The position numbers and the translations under genes were made by a program. 64,000 nucleotides of DNA from Microcaldota archaeon. GTDB taxonomy: Archaea > Micrarchaeota > Micrarchaeia > Micrarchaeales > Micrarchaeaceae. Positions 1-8,304 of this stretch are shown one piece after another (positions within the stretch are counted from its first letter, which is position 1; every line of letters begins with the position of its first letter). The notes under the pieces are model-generated. The model did no database searches. It worked only from the letters and a program-made list of their open reading frames with translations, and had not been told where the DNA came from. The stretch is taken from contig JAKATK010000006.1 of assembly GCA_021827995.1 (NCBI GenBank), positions 1 through 64,000 of the forward strand, read 5' to 3'.

Positions 1-108
1 ATGCTGTACCTTTTTGTCATCATAGTAGAAATCTTGTTAGCTATTGCAATATTCATGATTTTATACAAGCAACTCAATTTACTTCTATTCCGGCGTCTCA
101 GTCAGTAA
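1..108 (+). CDS. C-terminal end of a small membrane protein, or a 35-residue membrane peptide
   Basis: The reading frame opens with ATG at the first base of the window and ends at TAA. It encodes 35 residues: about 20 strongly hydrophobic ones forming one membrane span, then a short tail containing RR. Because the window edge cuts here, it may be the end of a longer gene rather than a complete peptide. Base composition is more AT-rich than the genes that follow. Family not recognised. Confidence 0.35.
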   Translation: MLYLFVIIVEILLAIAIFMILYKQLNLLLFRRLSQ

Positions 109-250
109 TCTGAAATCCGAACACATATGCTTTATATATTATAACTTTAACATTGGTTATTGTGGTTAGGTGCTGTGCATGGCAAAACGCGACGCCGACC
201 CTGCTATTTCTACGAATCCGAACACTCCCCTTGTCGTCGATAAATCACAA

Positions 251-323
251 TGGGGCCGCCGAGATTTGAACTCGGGTATCCAGCGCCCGAGGCTGGAAGT
301 CTGCCAGGTTAGCGTACGGCCCC
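251..323 (-). tRNA. tRNA-Pro (CGG anticodon)
   Basis: Read on the minus strand it folds as a 73-nt tRNA. The acceptor GGGGCCG pairs with CGGCCCC and the discriminator is A. The anticodon stem CCAGC/GCTGG encloses the loop CTCGGGC, giving anticodon CGG. The T-arm is CCGAG/CTCGG with loop TTCAAAT. CCA is not encoded. The D-stem is weak: only about two pairs are good (GCT against GAC). A TATA-like TTATAG lies about 26 bases upstream on the minus strand. It matches the interrupted tRNA-Pro(GGG) near 54.2 kb closely in the acceptor and T-stem, which supports both calls. Confidence 0.9.
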
Positions 324-452
324 TTGCTGCATATTTCTGAAGTGAAGCATCTATAACCTTTTGTTGCTGCCAGTGTAGGCGCGCCACCATGAATGGCCGT
401 GTGCGCCGCGGACAACGAAACTGCTTAAATCCTTGACACGGATATAACGCCG

Positions 453-1394
453 ATGATTGGAGACCAACAAGAAGAGCTCGCCTTCGCTTACAGGTATCCG
501 TTCTCGAAGGAGGCGAAAGCCCTGGTGGCCAGGATTGATACTGGAAAGCTGGACCTGAACCTGGTCGCCATGGGCAAATCAAGGCTAGAGGAGGCATTGT
601 CCACAGGCAGGCTCGGGTACAAGGAAACGGGTTATGCGATAACCGCCTTCGTCGAGTCCTATGCCTACTCCCGCTTGCTAGTGAGCGCGATGCACAACCG
701 CTCGCACATTGCCAGGTATGCAGAGGCTGAAGCGTACAGGTCGTGCAAGGCCCTCGATGCCGATACTGACGACAATCTGCTCAGGATCGCGACAGAACTA
801 GGAACCCCGATTGAGCGTTATGGGAGGGAGTTTTCTATGGGCGTCTTCCAGTTCCTGTCACACCCTACCGGCGGCTCGCTCGCGCTGGTGAATCAGAGAC
901 TGGTCGGTGGCCGCGTGATCCTCGAGAGGCACCGCACCGCATGGACCCTCAAGGGCGCCATAGCTAGCGCGGTGATGGCAGGCCTGCCGATAGACGATGC
1001 TTACATACCAAGGGAGATATTCGAGTTCGCAAGGGATGTGCACGTGAAACAGCAGGCGCAGCCTGCGCGCGCTGCAGGGGGGCAGAACAGCGGCTGGATA
1101 GAGAAGCTACTGGACAACCCGATAGACGACGGCAGGCACAGGGTCGTGAACCTCATACTGGCACCGTACCTGACAAACATAAAGGGCATGGACGTAGAGG
1201 CTGCGACATCGATAATTCTGGCGTACATAGAGCGCTGCAAGACAGTCAACCCGATGACTAGGATAAACGAGCAGTACGTGTCTTACCAGTGCAGGTACGC
1301 CAAGGAGCACGGGCGCAAGCCGATGTCGCTTAGGAGAGCGATGGACGAGCTCGGCGGCGTCATAGATTTTAATACATTGCTCGAGAAGAAATAG
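453..1394 (+). CDS. priL: DNA primase large subunit PriL-like, C-terminus resembling PriX
   Basis: The product has 313 residues. The N-terminal ~110 residues (YPFSKEAKALV, a long helical stretch, then AMHNRSHIARYAEAEAYR) look like the archaeal PriL N-terminal domain, which with PriS makes RNA/DNA primers. Family members normally end in a 4Fe-4S domain with four conserved cysteines. Here the C-terminal ~90 residues (from WIEKLLDNPIDDGRHR) have only two scattered cysteines and instead resemble the PriX-type domain. The start is probably leaderless: a TTAAAT box is centred about 26 bases upstream of the ATG. A tiny zinc protein and pyruvate kinase follow. The PriL/PriX assignment is from recalled patterns, not a search. 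Confidence 0.65.
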   Translation: MIGDQQEELAFAYRYPFSKEAKALVARIDTGKLDLNLVAMGKSRLEEALSTGRLGYKETGYAITAFVESYAYSRLLVSAMHNRSHIARYAEAEAYRSCKALDADTDDNLLRIATELGTPIERYGREFSMGVFQFLSHPTGGSLALVNQRLVGGRVILERHRTAWTLKGAIASAVMAGLPIDDAYIPREIFEFARDVHVKQQAQPARAAGGQNSGWIEKLLDNPIDDGRHRVVNLILAPYLTNIKGMDVEAATSIILAYIERCKTVNPMTRINEQYVSYQCRYAKEHGRKPMSLRRAMDELGGVIDFNTLLEKK

Positions 1395-1401
1395 CGATCG
1401 G

Positions 1402-1557
1402 ATGCCAGAAGTCCATCTGCTATGCTACGTCTGCGGCAACATAGCAGAGCACACGTGCAGGATGTGTGGCAGGCCGGTCTGCAGCAAACACTTCATATCG
1501 AAGAGCGGCCTCTGCCATGCCTGCGCGCGCGGCAAGGGCATCGGACATATGCGCTAG
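1402..1557 (+). CDS. Small zinc-finger (HIT-type-like) protein, 51 aa
   Basis: This is a 51-residue product with paired metal ligands: CYVC at 8-11, CRMC at 19-22, C27, H30, C38, H39 and CHAC at 38-41. The pattern suggests two interleaved treble-clef zinc sites like HIT-type zinc fingers. It begins 8 bases after the primase gene and ends 8 bases before pyruvate kinase, so it is probably translated from the same transcript. Its function is not known; a nucleic-acid or protein-binding role would fit the fold. It is short enough that automatic gene callers could miss it. Confidence 0.6.
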   Translation: MPEVHLLCYVCGNIAEHTCRMCGRPVCSKHFISKSGLCHACARGKGIGHMR

Positions 1558-1565
1558 GTGTATCC

Positions 1566-2963
1566 ATGCTCAAGACGAAGATAATGATCACATATGGGCC
1601 CAGCGTATCGTCAGAGGAGGTGCTCAGCGGGGTGCTCAGATACACGGATATAGTAAGGTTCAACTTCTCGCACGGTGACGAGGCGCAGTGGCTCCGCGGC
1701 ATGGGCTTGGTGAGGAAGGTAGCGGCGAAGCTCGGCAGGGAGGTCGCGTTGCTGGCTGACCTGCCAGGCCCTAAGATAAGGACAGCGAGCATGCAGGCGC
1801 CGCTGCAGGTGCGCAAGGGCGAGACTGTAGCGCTGGGATCGAAGCGCACGAAGCAAACTGGCATCAAGTCCGTTGTTGTCGACTACCCGCTGTACAGGGA
1901 CGCTAGGACCGGCTGCACCATAGAGGTCGGCGACGGCGACCTGTCGCTTCGAGTAACCGCGGTCCATAGCGGCGTGGTCATCGCCAAAGCGATCGACGAC
2001 GGGACAATAGGGGGCAAGAAGGGCGTAAATGTGTTAGGCGCCAGGATGAGCGCTTCGGCACCGACAAAGACCGACATGCACCTGACCGACTTCGCGGCGA
2101 GGAACGGCTTCGACTTCGTCGCGCTCTCGTTCGTAAAGTCGCGAAGGGACATAGACGCCCTGAGGAAGCGCACCGATGGCATGAGCATAGTGGCAAAGAT
2201 AGAGACCGTGGAAGCTCTCGGCAACATACACGAGATAGCGGGCGTGGCGGACGCGATAATGGTGGCTAGGGGGGACCTGGCCATAGAGATAGGCATAGCT
2301 AAGATACCGGAAGCGCAGAAGGCCATAATAGAAGCCGCAATGGACCAGCAACGGCCTGTGATAGTCGCTACCCAGCTGCTGGCCAGCATGGTGGAGAATC
2401 CTGCGCCGACGAGGGCGGAGGCGAACGACATAGCCAACGCGGTCGAGAGCGGCTCGGATTGCTTAATGCTCAGCGACGAGACCGCCGTCGGCAGGTATCC
2501 GAGGCAGGCGGTGAGCTACCTGGCGGAGATCGCAGGCGCTGCCGAGGCCTCGCAGAAGAACCCTTCTAGGCTGAACGCGACGGCGAGCGCGATGGACTTC
2601 GGCATGTCATTCGCGGCGGCGGAGCTGGCGGAACGCTACGGCATCGACGGCATATTCGTGCCGACAGAAACCGGAGAGGCCGCGCGCACCATGGCAACGC
2701 TGCGGCCGGCTACCAGGCTGGTCGCGCTGGCGAGCTCGGACAGCATCAGGCGCTCGCTGAGCCTCTACTACGGGATGACAGCAGTGCGCATCGGCAAGCT
2801 CTCCACAATGGAAGCGCTTATGGCCGACATCAAGGTGATAGCGGCTAGGGCCCACATGCGAAGGTACCTGATCGTGGCATGGTCTAGGTCAAGACCGGAG
2901 ATGGCGGACACGCTTAGGTACGTCGACATGTCAGCCGCGGGGTCGAAGCGCCCCGACATCTAG
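1566..2963 (+). CDS. pyk: Pyruvate kinase
   Basis: The 465-residue enzyme converts phosphoenolpyruvate and ADP to pyruvate and ATP, the last step of glycolysis. Visible landmarks are RFNFSHG (31-37), LADLPGPKIRT (~63-73), VALSFVKSR, VAKIETVEAL, the metal-binding VARGDLAIEIG, then ATQLLASM and LMLSDETAVGRYP, ending in the C-terminal alpha/beta domain. The reading frame is open further upstream, but the ATG chosen follows GGTG by five bases and starts directly with the family pattern KTKIMITYGPS. The stop codon touches the stop of the convergent NAD kinase gene. Confidence 0.95.
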   Translation: MLKTKIMITYGPSVSSEEVLSGVLRYTDIVRFNFSHGDEAQWLRGMGLVRKVAAKLGREVALLADLPGPKIRTASMQAPLQVRKGETVALGSKRTKQTGIKSVVVDYPLYRDARTGCTIEVGDGDLSLRVTAVHSGVVIAKAIDDGTIGGKKGVNVLGARMSASAPTKTDMHLTDFAARNGFDFVALSFVKSRRDIDALRKRTDGMSIVAKIETVEALGNIHEIAGVADAIMVARGDLAIEIGIAKIPEAQKAIIEAAMDQQRPVIVATQLLASMVENPAPTRAEANDIANAVESGSDCLMLSDETAVGRYPRQAVSYLAEIAGAAEASQKNPSRLNATASAMDFGMSFAAAELAERYGIDGIFVPTETGEAARTMATLRPATRLVALASSDSIRRSLSLYYGMTAVRIGKLSTMEALMADIKVIAARAHMRRYLIVAWSRSRPEMADTLRYVDMSAAGSKRPDI

Positions 2964-3800
2964 TCAGCTGAAAACACGCACGCTCTCTTCGCTTATGCGG
3001 AACGACATCGGCTTGCCCACCTCTATAGGGATGCCTGATCTAACTCCGCTTGCGCCATACATGTACTGCCTGACATCGCGCTGCATCCTGACCACGACCC
3101 TGGCCTTGGTTGAGAATACCCTGCGCACCATCGGCTTGACACGCCTGCCGTTGAGCCTGTCGACGATCCTGGTCGGCAGTATGTGGGCTACGCCGATGCC
3201 GCTTATCTTGCGTGGCTCGCGACCGTTCAGCACGTCGATGTAGGAGTAGTACCCGGTGGAGCCCATCGGCGTGGTGACTATGAAGCCATTCGATATGCAG
3301 CTGCTATCGAACCTCGAGCTACCGTCAACGATCGATATGGCGTACCTTACGGCCTGCTTGACAGCGCCGCGCTCGACGAAGAAGTCGCCGATCGACCTGT
3401 AGGTATCGCCATCGTAGCGCAGCTCCAGTATCGGCTCGTTTATTACGGCTGCAGAGCCCGAGCTTATGCGGCGCAGCATCGCTGGCAAGTCGCGCAGGCC
3501 TATGCAGGCAGTGAACCCGTGACGCATTGAGCTTCCGGCGCCACTCGCGGCGCCCTTCCTGACGAAGAGCAGCGGCGCGTCCCTGTGCTGGAGCGCGTTA
3601 TCGAAGAAGGTGCCGTCACCGCCAACTATGACGGTGAAGTCATAGCCCTTGCTTGCCAGCTCTACTCCGCAGCGTTTCAACGCACTCGCTATGCTACTCC
3701 TGCTCGGCGCGCCGCCGTCGCCTATTATCAGGTTAGCTCTCATCCGCCGCAACGGCGCCACATTCGGATGATGCGCGCGATACTCGTATGCAGTTTTCAT
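2964..3800 (-). CDS. nadK: NAD kinase
   Basis: About 278 residues, phosphorylating NAD to NADP. It has the ATP-binding GGDGT motif (about 60-64) and the second signature NGFIVTTPMGSTGYYSY (about 171-187), in the correct spacing for the NadK/diacylglycerol-kinase-like fold. The ATG used follows a GTGG by five bases; an in-frame GTG three codons upstream is an alternative start. It is convergent with pyruvate kinase, with no bases between the two stop codons. Confidence 0.9.
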   Translation of the reverse strand: MKTAYEYRAHHPNVAPLRRMRANLIIGDGGAPSRSSIASALKRCGVELASKGYDFTVIVGGDGTFFDNALQHRDAPLLFVRKGAASGAGSSMRHGFTACIGLRDLPAMLRRISSGSAAVINEPILELRYDGDTYRSIGDFFVERGAVKQAVRYAISIVDGSSRFDSSCISNGFIVTTPMGSTGYYSYIDVLNGREPRKISGIGVAHILPTRIVDRLNGRRVKPMVRRVFSTKARVVVRMQRDVRQYMYGASGVRSGIPIEVGKPMSFRISEESVRVFS

Positions 3801-3986
3801 GACGACCACGTGTATTACTCCATTCGTACTTATCTATGTTACGCAGCGGCAGCGGTGGGTGCATATCCAACCTCTTAAGGCGATAGGTTTTACGCCCACT
3901 TTTTATAAAGCGGTGGCGCTGAGCCGCGGGCCATGATACGTATTTATTCTTTGCCCATAGAATAGATACTACTTTTTGGTGATGCT

Positions 3987-4727
3987 TTGCTGGTCAAGGT
4001 TGAGGACGCTAGGTACTGGAAGAACTGCGTCGACGCGATAGAGAGCCTCATAGACGAGGGCACGTTCAACGTATCGAAGGAGGGCATAGCGCTCAAGGCC
4101 ATGGACCCGAGCGGCATAAGCATGGTCTCGTTCTTCATACCGAACAAGGCCTTCTCGAAGTTCGAGATCGAGAAGCCGGTAGGGCTGGGCTTGAACATAG
4201 ACAACATGGGCAAGATCCTGTCGAGCGCGAGGAGCAACGAGCAGCTGGAGATGAAGGAGACCGACAGCAGGCTGCAGATAGAGTTCATGGGCACGAACAG
4301 CAGGCGGCGCTACAAGCTGCCGCTGATAGACGCGAGGAAGGATGCGGACAAGGAACCCAAGGTGCAGTTCGAGGCGGTCGTAGAGCTGAAGTGCGACGCG
4401 TTCAGGGAGATACTTAGGGACGCCAACCTACTGTCTTCGTACATCGGCTTCAGGGCCGACAAGAACTCGTTCGTGGTCGCGGCCAAGGGCGATGCAGGGG
4501 AGCTAGAGGAGGAGTACGCAGGCAACGCGGACATGATAAAGAGGGTGGAGATAACCAAGCCCTCCAGCGCGACGTTCAATCTCGACTACCTGCAGAGGAT
4601 AATGCTGGCATGCCCGTCGAACTCGACCGTACAGCTCTCCCTGAAGACCGACGAGCCGCTGCGTCTAGATTACAAGATAGGGGAGGCCGCGTTCGCGTAC
4701 TTCCTGGCGCCGTACATGGAGAGCTGA
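3987..4727 (+). CDS. pcn: DNA polymerase sliding clamp (PCNA)
   Basis: The 246-residue product has the two-domain clamp fold. Recognisable segments are the N-terminal FNVSKEGIALKAMDPSGISM, the interdomain region with KLPLIDA, and the C-terminal DEPLRLDYKIG and AFAYFLAPYMES, which resembles the acidic/hydrophobic C-terminus that contacts PIP-box partners. As a homotrimer it would tether DNA polymerase B (18.3 kb) and other repair enzymes. The start is TTG, three bases after the ribosome-binding GGTGAT, and gives the normal family length. The MscS gene follows 16 bases later. Confidence 0.95.
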   Translation: MLVKVEDARYWKNCVDAIESLIDEGTFNVSKEGIALKAMDPSGISMVSFFIPNKAFSKFEIEKPVGLGLNIDNMGKILSSARSNEQLEMKETDSRLQIEFMGTNSRRRYKLPLIDARKDADKEPKVQFEAVVELKCDAFREILRDANLLSSYIGFRADKNSFVVAAKGDAGELEEEYAGNADMIKRVEITKPSSATFNLDYLQRIMLACPSNSTVQLSLKTDEPLRLDYKIGEAAFAYFLAPYMES

Positions 4728-4743
4728 GCCTCACTGCAACACG

Positions 4744-5655
4744 GTGTTGTGGTTGGAGCAGCAACTGGTCAGGGTGCTCGCCGGCGTAGTCCTCATATTC
4801 ATCGGAGCGCTAGCTGTGTCGCTGCTCCACGTCGTGGCGCCATCGCTCACTCCAGACACCGTCATCGCCATAGAGCTGGCGATAACCGCTGCAGTCGGCG
4901 TAGCCATCATAGCCATAACGGCGAACGCGCTGAGCATCTACGGCAAGGCGATAAACGCACAGGACGAGATGCACCCGATCATAAGCCTATTCCGCGTGGT
5001 GGCCTACTCGCTGCTCGCCATAGCCATGCTGTCCGTGCTGCAGATAAACATAACCGGTATACTGGCCGGAGCCGGCTTCCTCGGCATAGTCATAGGGCTA
5101 GCGGCGCAGAGCGTGCTCGGCAACATGCTGGCAGGGCTGCAGATGATGTCTTCCAAGCCGTTCGCGGCAGGGGAGAGGGTCACTATATTCGCGTGGCAGT
5201 ACACGAAATCTATGCCGACGCACCTGCACGGCGCCATGGTACCTGGCGTTACTGCAGTGATAAAGAGGATAGGGCTCGTCTACACCGAGCTCCTGGAAGA
5301 GGGCGGTGCCGTAGCCTTCGTGCCGAACAGCGTGCTCAACCAGGCAATGGTGATAAACCACGTGAGGACCGGGAAGGCGCACGTAGACGCGACGATAACG
5401 CTCGGCACAGGCTACGCTTTCAAGGAATTCGAGAGGAGGTTCAACGCACTGGCGCGCACGCGCCTTAATGGCGTGGATGACGTCAGCATGGCCGTGTCAT
5501 ACGTAGACCTGGACAGGTACGGCGTGACCATCAGGTGCCTAGTCGAAGGCAACGATAGCGAGCGCGCCAGGAACCGATTGTTCGAGACCGCGCTCGAGGC
5601 CAAGAGGGCCATGGGCGGCCAGGGGCCGCACAAAGCGTTCAAACGACGAACTTAG
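4744..5655 (+). CDS. mscS: MscS-family small-conductance mechanosensitive channel
   Basis: 303 residues. The N-terminal half has about four hydrophobic spans (roughly 8-30, 40-65, 80-100, 103-125). The last is the glycine/alanine-rich pore-helix type (GAGFLGIVIGLAAQSVLGN) typical of MscS TM3. The cytoplasmic beta domain follows (SSKPFAAGERVTIF), then an alpha/beta C-terminal region. These channels release solutes on hypo-osmotic shock. The start is GTG. The last 17 bases overlap the convergent CDGSH gene. Confidence 0.9.
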   Translation: MLWLEQQLVRVLAGVVLIFIGALAVSLLHVVAPSLTPDTVIAIELAITAAVGVAIIAITANALSIYGKAINAQDEMHPIISLFRVVAYSLLAIAMLSVLQINITGILAGAGFLGIVIGLAAQSVLGNMLAGLQMMSSKPFAAGERVTIFAWQYTKSMPTHLHGAMVPGVTAVIKRIGLVYTELLEEGGAVAFVPNSVLNQAMVINHVRTGKAHVDATITLGTGYAFKEFERRFNALARTRLNGVDDVSMAVSYVDLDRYGVTIRCLVEGNDSERARNRLFETALEAKRAMGGQGPHKAFKRRT

Positions 5656-5815
5656 TCTCGGCCCCCTGCGCCTGAAAGTTTACCTTCTTGTGGGTGCCGT
5701 CGCACATGGGCTTGTGCTCGGAGTGCCCGCACCTGCAGAATGCCCCTTTGACTGCGCCGTCTATCAGCAGCACGTTGGGACCGTCCTTTGTCGACCTTAT
5801 TATTACCTCGGTCAT
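5639..5815 (-). CDS. CDGSH-type iron-sulfur protein, 58 aa
   Basis: A 58-residue protein carrying the CDGSH-family 2Fe-2S signature CRCGHS followed by KPMCDGTH. The ligands are C27, C29, C38 and H42, the three-Cys one-His set of mitoNEET-like proteins. These are redox-active or cluster-transfer proteins of uncertain role in archaea. It lies downstream of the RNase P protein gene on the same strand, 60 bases away, and overlaps the end of mscS convergently. Confidence 0.85.
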   Translation of the reverse strand: MTEVIIRSTKDGPNVLLIDGAVKGAFCRCGHSEHKPMCDGTHKKVNFQAQGAETKFVV

Positions 5816-5875
5816 TTTCTCACCAAGAGCGAAACAGGAGATACTGTACGGTATACCGTCATGCCATTAAAAGCC

Positions 5876-6202
5876 TTACTGGCGCGGTCTGCGCGGCCTG
5901 TAAAAGACGTGGCGCTCCCTGCCGCATCCAGAGCACCTGTAGGCCACGAAGCCCTTCGAGCTGACCAGCCTTACGCTGGCGTTGAGGCCTGGCACCATGA
6001 GGGAACCGCAGCCCCTGCACAGCCTGTCGCGCATCCTTCCGGGCATGCCCACTCTGTAGTGCGCGGCTATCTCCCTTAGTAGACGCACGTATCTCATCGA
6101 CAGTGCCGGATCCGACGCCGCAACCGCCTCGGCTTGGCTGAAAAGGGATTCCACCCTCTCGATGGCTATCTGCGCCGTGAGCCCCTTCCTGTCGCGCGCC
6201 AT
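5876..6202 (-). CDS. rnp4: RNase P protein component 4 (Rpp21/Rpr2 family)
   Basis: 108 residues: a helical N-terminus (IAIERVESLFSQAEA, then MRYVRLLREIAAHYRVGMP) followed by a zinc ribbon with C62-x2-C65 and C90-x2-C93 and a basic C-terminus. This is the standard architecture of archaeal Rnp4, which with Rnp1 stimulates the RNase P RNA that removes tRNA 5' leaders. A candidate RNase P RNA is encoded at 24.6 kb. The gene begins 8 bases after the upstream PfpI-like gene, so the two are probably co-transcribed. Confidence 0.9.
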   Translation of the reverse strand: MARDRKGLTAQIAIERVESLFSQAEAVAASDPALSMRYVRLLREIAAHYRVGMPGRMRDRLCRGCGSLMVPGLNASVRLVSSKGFVAYRCSGCGRERHVFYRPRRPRQ

Positions 6203-6210
6203 GGAACTGC

Positions 6211-6732
6211 CTAGTATACACCGATGCGCTTGAGAAGCTCCTGAATGGCTTGCGACAGCTGCCCGCTGTCCCTCACCGTCATGAGGTTGTCGGACACCTC
6301 GAAGGCGTTTGCGGATGGCACGCCGTTGAAGAGCAGCATGAGCCTTCTCGTGTCCTCGTCAGGAGCCTCGGCGAAGCGCTTGCCGTTTACGACATTGGCC
6401 CTCGCAGCTATCTTCATCGTGTTGCCTATTGCGCAGATAAGCTTGCGCGCCTGGCTGAACCTGGCGACAAGGTCAAGCATCGGCCTGTACTCGTAGAGCC
6501 TCTGGGCCTCGACTCCATCGCCGTCTATCAGCACAAGGGCGTCGAACTCGGCTGGCCTGGCCTGCGCGGCACCAAGGTCGTGCCTGAGCGACTCGCCGTG
6601 GCTCCCCCTGCACATGCCGGTACCGAAGCTCGCGAAACTGTAGGGGACGCGCCATTTGTCAAGGAAGAGCCTGGTCGTGTTGACCGATTCGTCACGGAAC
6701 TCCTCGTTCGGCAGGACTATCAGTATTGCCAT
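6211..6732 (-). CDS. DJ-1/PfpI-like (class I glutamine amidotransferase-like) protein
   Basis: 173 residues from the chosen ATG. The sequence opens with the beta strand MAILIVLPNEEFRDE, and the nucleophile elbow LICAIGN places a cysteine at ~100, as in the DJ-1/PfpI superfamily. An acidic residue near 11-15 would complete the usual Cys-Glu pair. Members include glyoxalases, deglycase-like enzymes and chaperones; the exact activity cannot be told. A longer frame exists five codons upstream, but this start follows a TATAAAG box by about 29 bases. It is the first gene of a PfpI-rnp4-CDGSH transcript. Confidence 0.8.
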   Translation of the reverse strand: MAILIVLPNEEFRDESVNTTRLFLDKWRVPYSFASFGTGMCRGSHGESLRHDLGAAQARPAEFDALVLIDGDGVEAQRLYEYRPMLDLVARFSQARKLICAIGNTMKIAARANVVNGKRFAEAPDEDTRRLMLLFNGVPSANAFEVSDNLMTVRDSGQLSQAIQELLKRIGVY

Positions 6733-6820
6733 GCAACCACGAGCCATATGCTATAGTCGCTTTATAGCTCGTAGTCATAGATATAAAATAGTTGGTTGGA
6801 AAATAAATCCTCGTGTTTTC

Positions 6821-7234
6821 ATGAGCCTGTTTAACCTGTTCGGGAAGAGGGACGTGAGCACGGAGCTCACAGGGTCTGCGCCGTTCCGCATGAGCACCGA
6901 GTGGGTGCCCTACAAGCTGTACGCCAACAGGGCGAACTCGACCTCGCTGATGATAAAGCTGAAGAACATGACTGGCGAGGTTCTGCTCACATCTGTGGTA
7001 GTAGAGGTCCCCAAGCAGCTGGGCCTGGACGAGCTGGGCGTGGCGAAGCAGAGGGAACTGCGCATCGGAAAGATGGGACCTGGTGAGGAGAAGGACCTCA
7101 GGTGCAACGTTTTCAGCGGCCTGAATGCGGACGCCGGCGAGTACACTGTCATGGTCACCGCGATAGCGCACTACCTGGACTACGGCCACGTGATAAACGC
7201 GGTGAGGAAGAGGACCACGGTCCAAGTGGTCTAG
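6821..7234 (+). CDS. Conserved-looking hypothetical beta-sandwich protein, 137 aa
   Basis: 137 residues, no signal peptide or membrane span. Alternating hydrophobic strands with NST- and GE-rich turns (SLMIKLKNMTGEVLLTSVVVEVP, then GPGEEKDLRCNVF and YTVMVTAIAHYLDYG) read like an immunoglobulin-like beta sandwich. Family not recognised. The ATG follows AT-rich TATA-like segments (TATAAAATAG). An in-frame extension to 6656 exists, but it runs through the divergent promoter. The last four bases overlap the convergent regulator. Confidence 0.65.
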   Translation: MSLFNLFGKRDVSTELTGSAPFRMSTEWVPYKLYANRANSTSLMIKLKNMTGEVLLTSVVVEVPKQLGLDELGVAKQRELRIGKMGPGEEKDLRCNVFSGLNADAGEYTVMVTAIAHYLDYGHVINAVRKRTTVQVV

Positions 7235-7536
7235 CCCAGCTTGCCGGGGATCTGCCCGGTCGGCATCTGCGGGTGCGGGACCGCGAGCTCGGCATAAACC
7301 CCGGCCACCATCTCCGCCACGCGAGAGCCCTTCTCGGTTAGCCTTATGACCTTCTCCTTGCCATGACGCTCCTTCGTGACAATGCCTATGGCCTCGCAGG
7401 CCGAAACGAAATTCAGGGTATGCACGTATGTCGAGCCGGTCTCCTTAGCCAGGCTGGAGGTGCACCACTGCCTCCTGACGTCCCTCAGGGCGAGCATCAT
7501 CCTCGCGTGTTTGTACTTCAGGAGAATGTTCTCCAT
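7231..7536 (-). CDS. Winged-helix transcriptional regulator, 101 aa
   Basis: 101 residues with a winged helix-turn-helix pattern: SLAKETGSTYVHTLNFVSACEAIGIVTKE as recognition region, then HGKEKVIRLTEKGSRVAEMV as wing and final helix. The proline-rich tail is short. The targets are unknown. It stands alone between a convergent hypothetical gene and the nuclease gene. Confidence 0.75.
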   Translation of the reverse strand: MENILLKYKHARMMLALRDVRRQWCTSSLAKETGSTYVHTLNFVSACEAIGIVTKERHGKEKVIRLTEKGSRVAEMVAGVYAELAVPHPQMPTGQIPGKLG

Positions 7537-7611
7537 CTCATCCGACCCATGTAGTATGCTGCGCTAGGGTTAAAAACGTTTAGTGCACGACATGCTGCGA
7601 TAACGCGCTGG

Positions 7612-8304
7612 TCAGCTCCTCTGGCCGGTCGCCGATGCATAGGCCCTAGCCCAGGAACAGAAGTCGCATGATGGCGACGGTTCAGGCAGGCCACCGGCCA
7701 GCAAGGCTATGGCCCTGGCGAACAGCTCCTCTGCGGCCTTTATGTCAGTCTCTACCTTGGCGACCTCGGTCCTGAACAGGATGCGTTCGCCGGCGGCGAT
7801 ATCTATTGGGTAGAGGAACAGGAGGTAGCCGTAGTCGCTCGTCGCGTAGCCGTTGCGCCGCAGCAGCATGTTGTATATGCTGAGCTGGTCCCTGTAGAAG
7901 CCGGCTGTGTCCTCCTTCGTAGGGTAACCCCTTGTCTTGAAGTCGAGAACAATGAGCTCGCCGTCCTTTTCTAGTATGTCGTCGACTGCACCCATGAGCG
8001 TTACACCGCTCTTGACGTCGGTGGTGCGCAGGCCGGCGCGGTTGGAGCGCCAGATGCTTATAAGCCTGCCGTCGCCGAAGAGCCTGGCGTCGATGCCGTG
8101 CGCGCTCAGCTCCTCCGGCAGCTCGCCGCGCGACCTGTAAGCGTCGAAGCGCGCCTTCATTATCCTGTCGATGCCGCCGGGCAGAGACGGGAATGGGCTG
8201 GACGGCCTGTCTACGTGCTTGACGAGGCGCAGCCAGAAGCAGCGCGGACACTCCGTCATGAGGCCCAGGGTGCTAGCCGATAGCATGTATGCCACACGAT
8301 GCAC
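7612..8304 (-). CDS. Cas4/RecB-like PD-(D/E)XK nuclease
   Basis: 230 residues. It has the nuclease core GAVDDIL (D108/D109), LIVLDFKTRG (D121-x-K123) and QLSIYNMLL, the order seen in RecB/Cas4-type exonucleases. Cysteine pairs ECPRC (C19, C22) and CDFC (C213, C216) bracket the core and could hold an Fe-S cluster as in Cas4. No CRISPR repeats or other cas genes occur in the window, so a repair role is likelier than spacer acquisition. It begins directly after the sucD stop codon and is probably the third gene of the sucC-sucD transcript. Confidence 0.75.
   Translation of the reverse strand: MHRVAYMLSASTLGLMTECPRCFWLRLVKHVDRPSSPFPSLPGGIDRIMKARFDAYRSRGELPEELSAHGIDARLFGDGRLISIWRSNRAGLRTTDVKSGVTLMGAVDDILEKDGELIVLDFKTRGYPTKEDTAGFYRDQLSIYNMLLRRNGYATSDYGYLLFLYPIDIAAGERILFRTEVAKVETDIKAAEELFARAIALLAGGLPEPSPSCDFCSWARAYASATGQRS

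Noticed and set aside
179-343. Short plus-strand frame from ATG at 179
   Set aside because: It runs antisense straight through the tRNA-Pro gene and has no family-like pattern.
7612-8304. CRISPR-associated Cas4
   Set aside because: No repeat-spacer array or other cas gene was seen anywhere in the window, so only a Cas4/RecB-like label is used.
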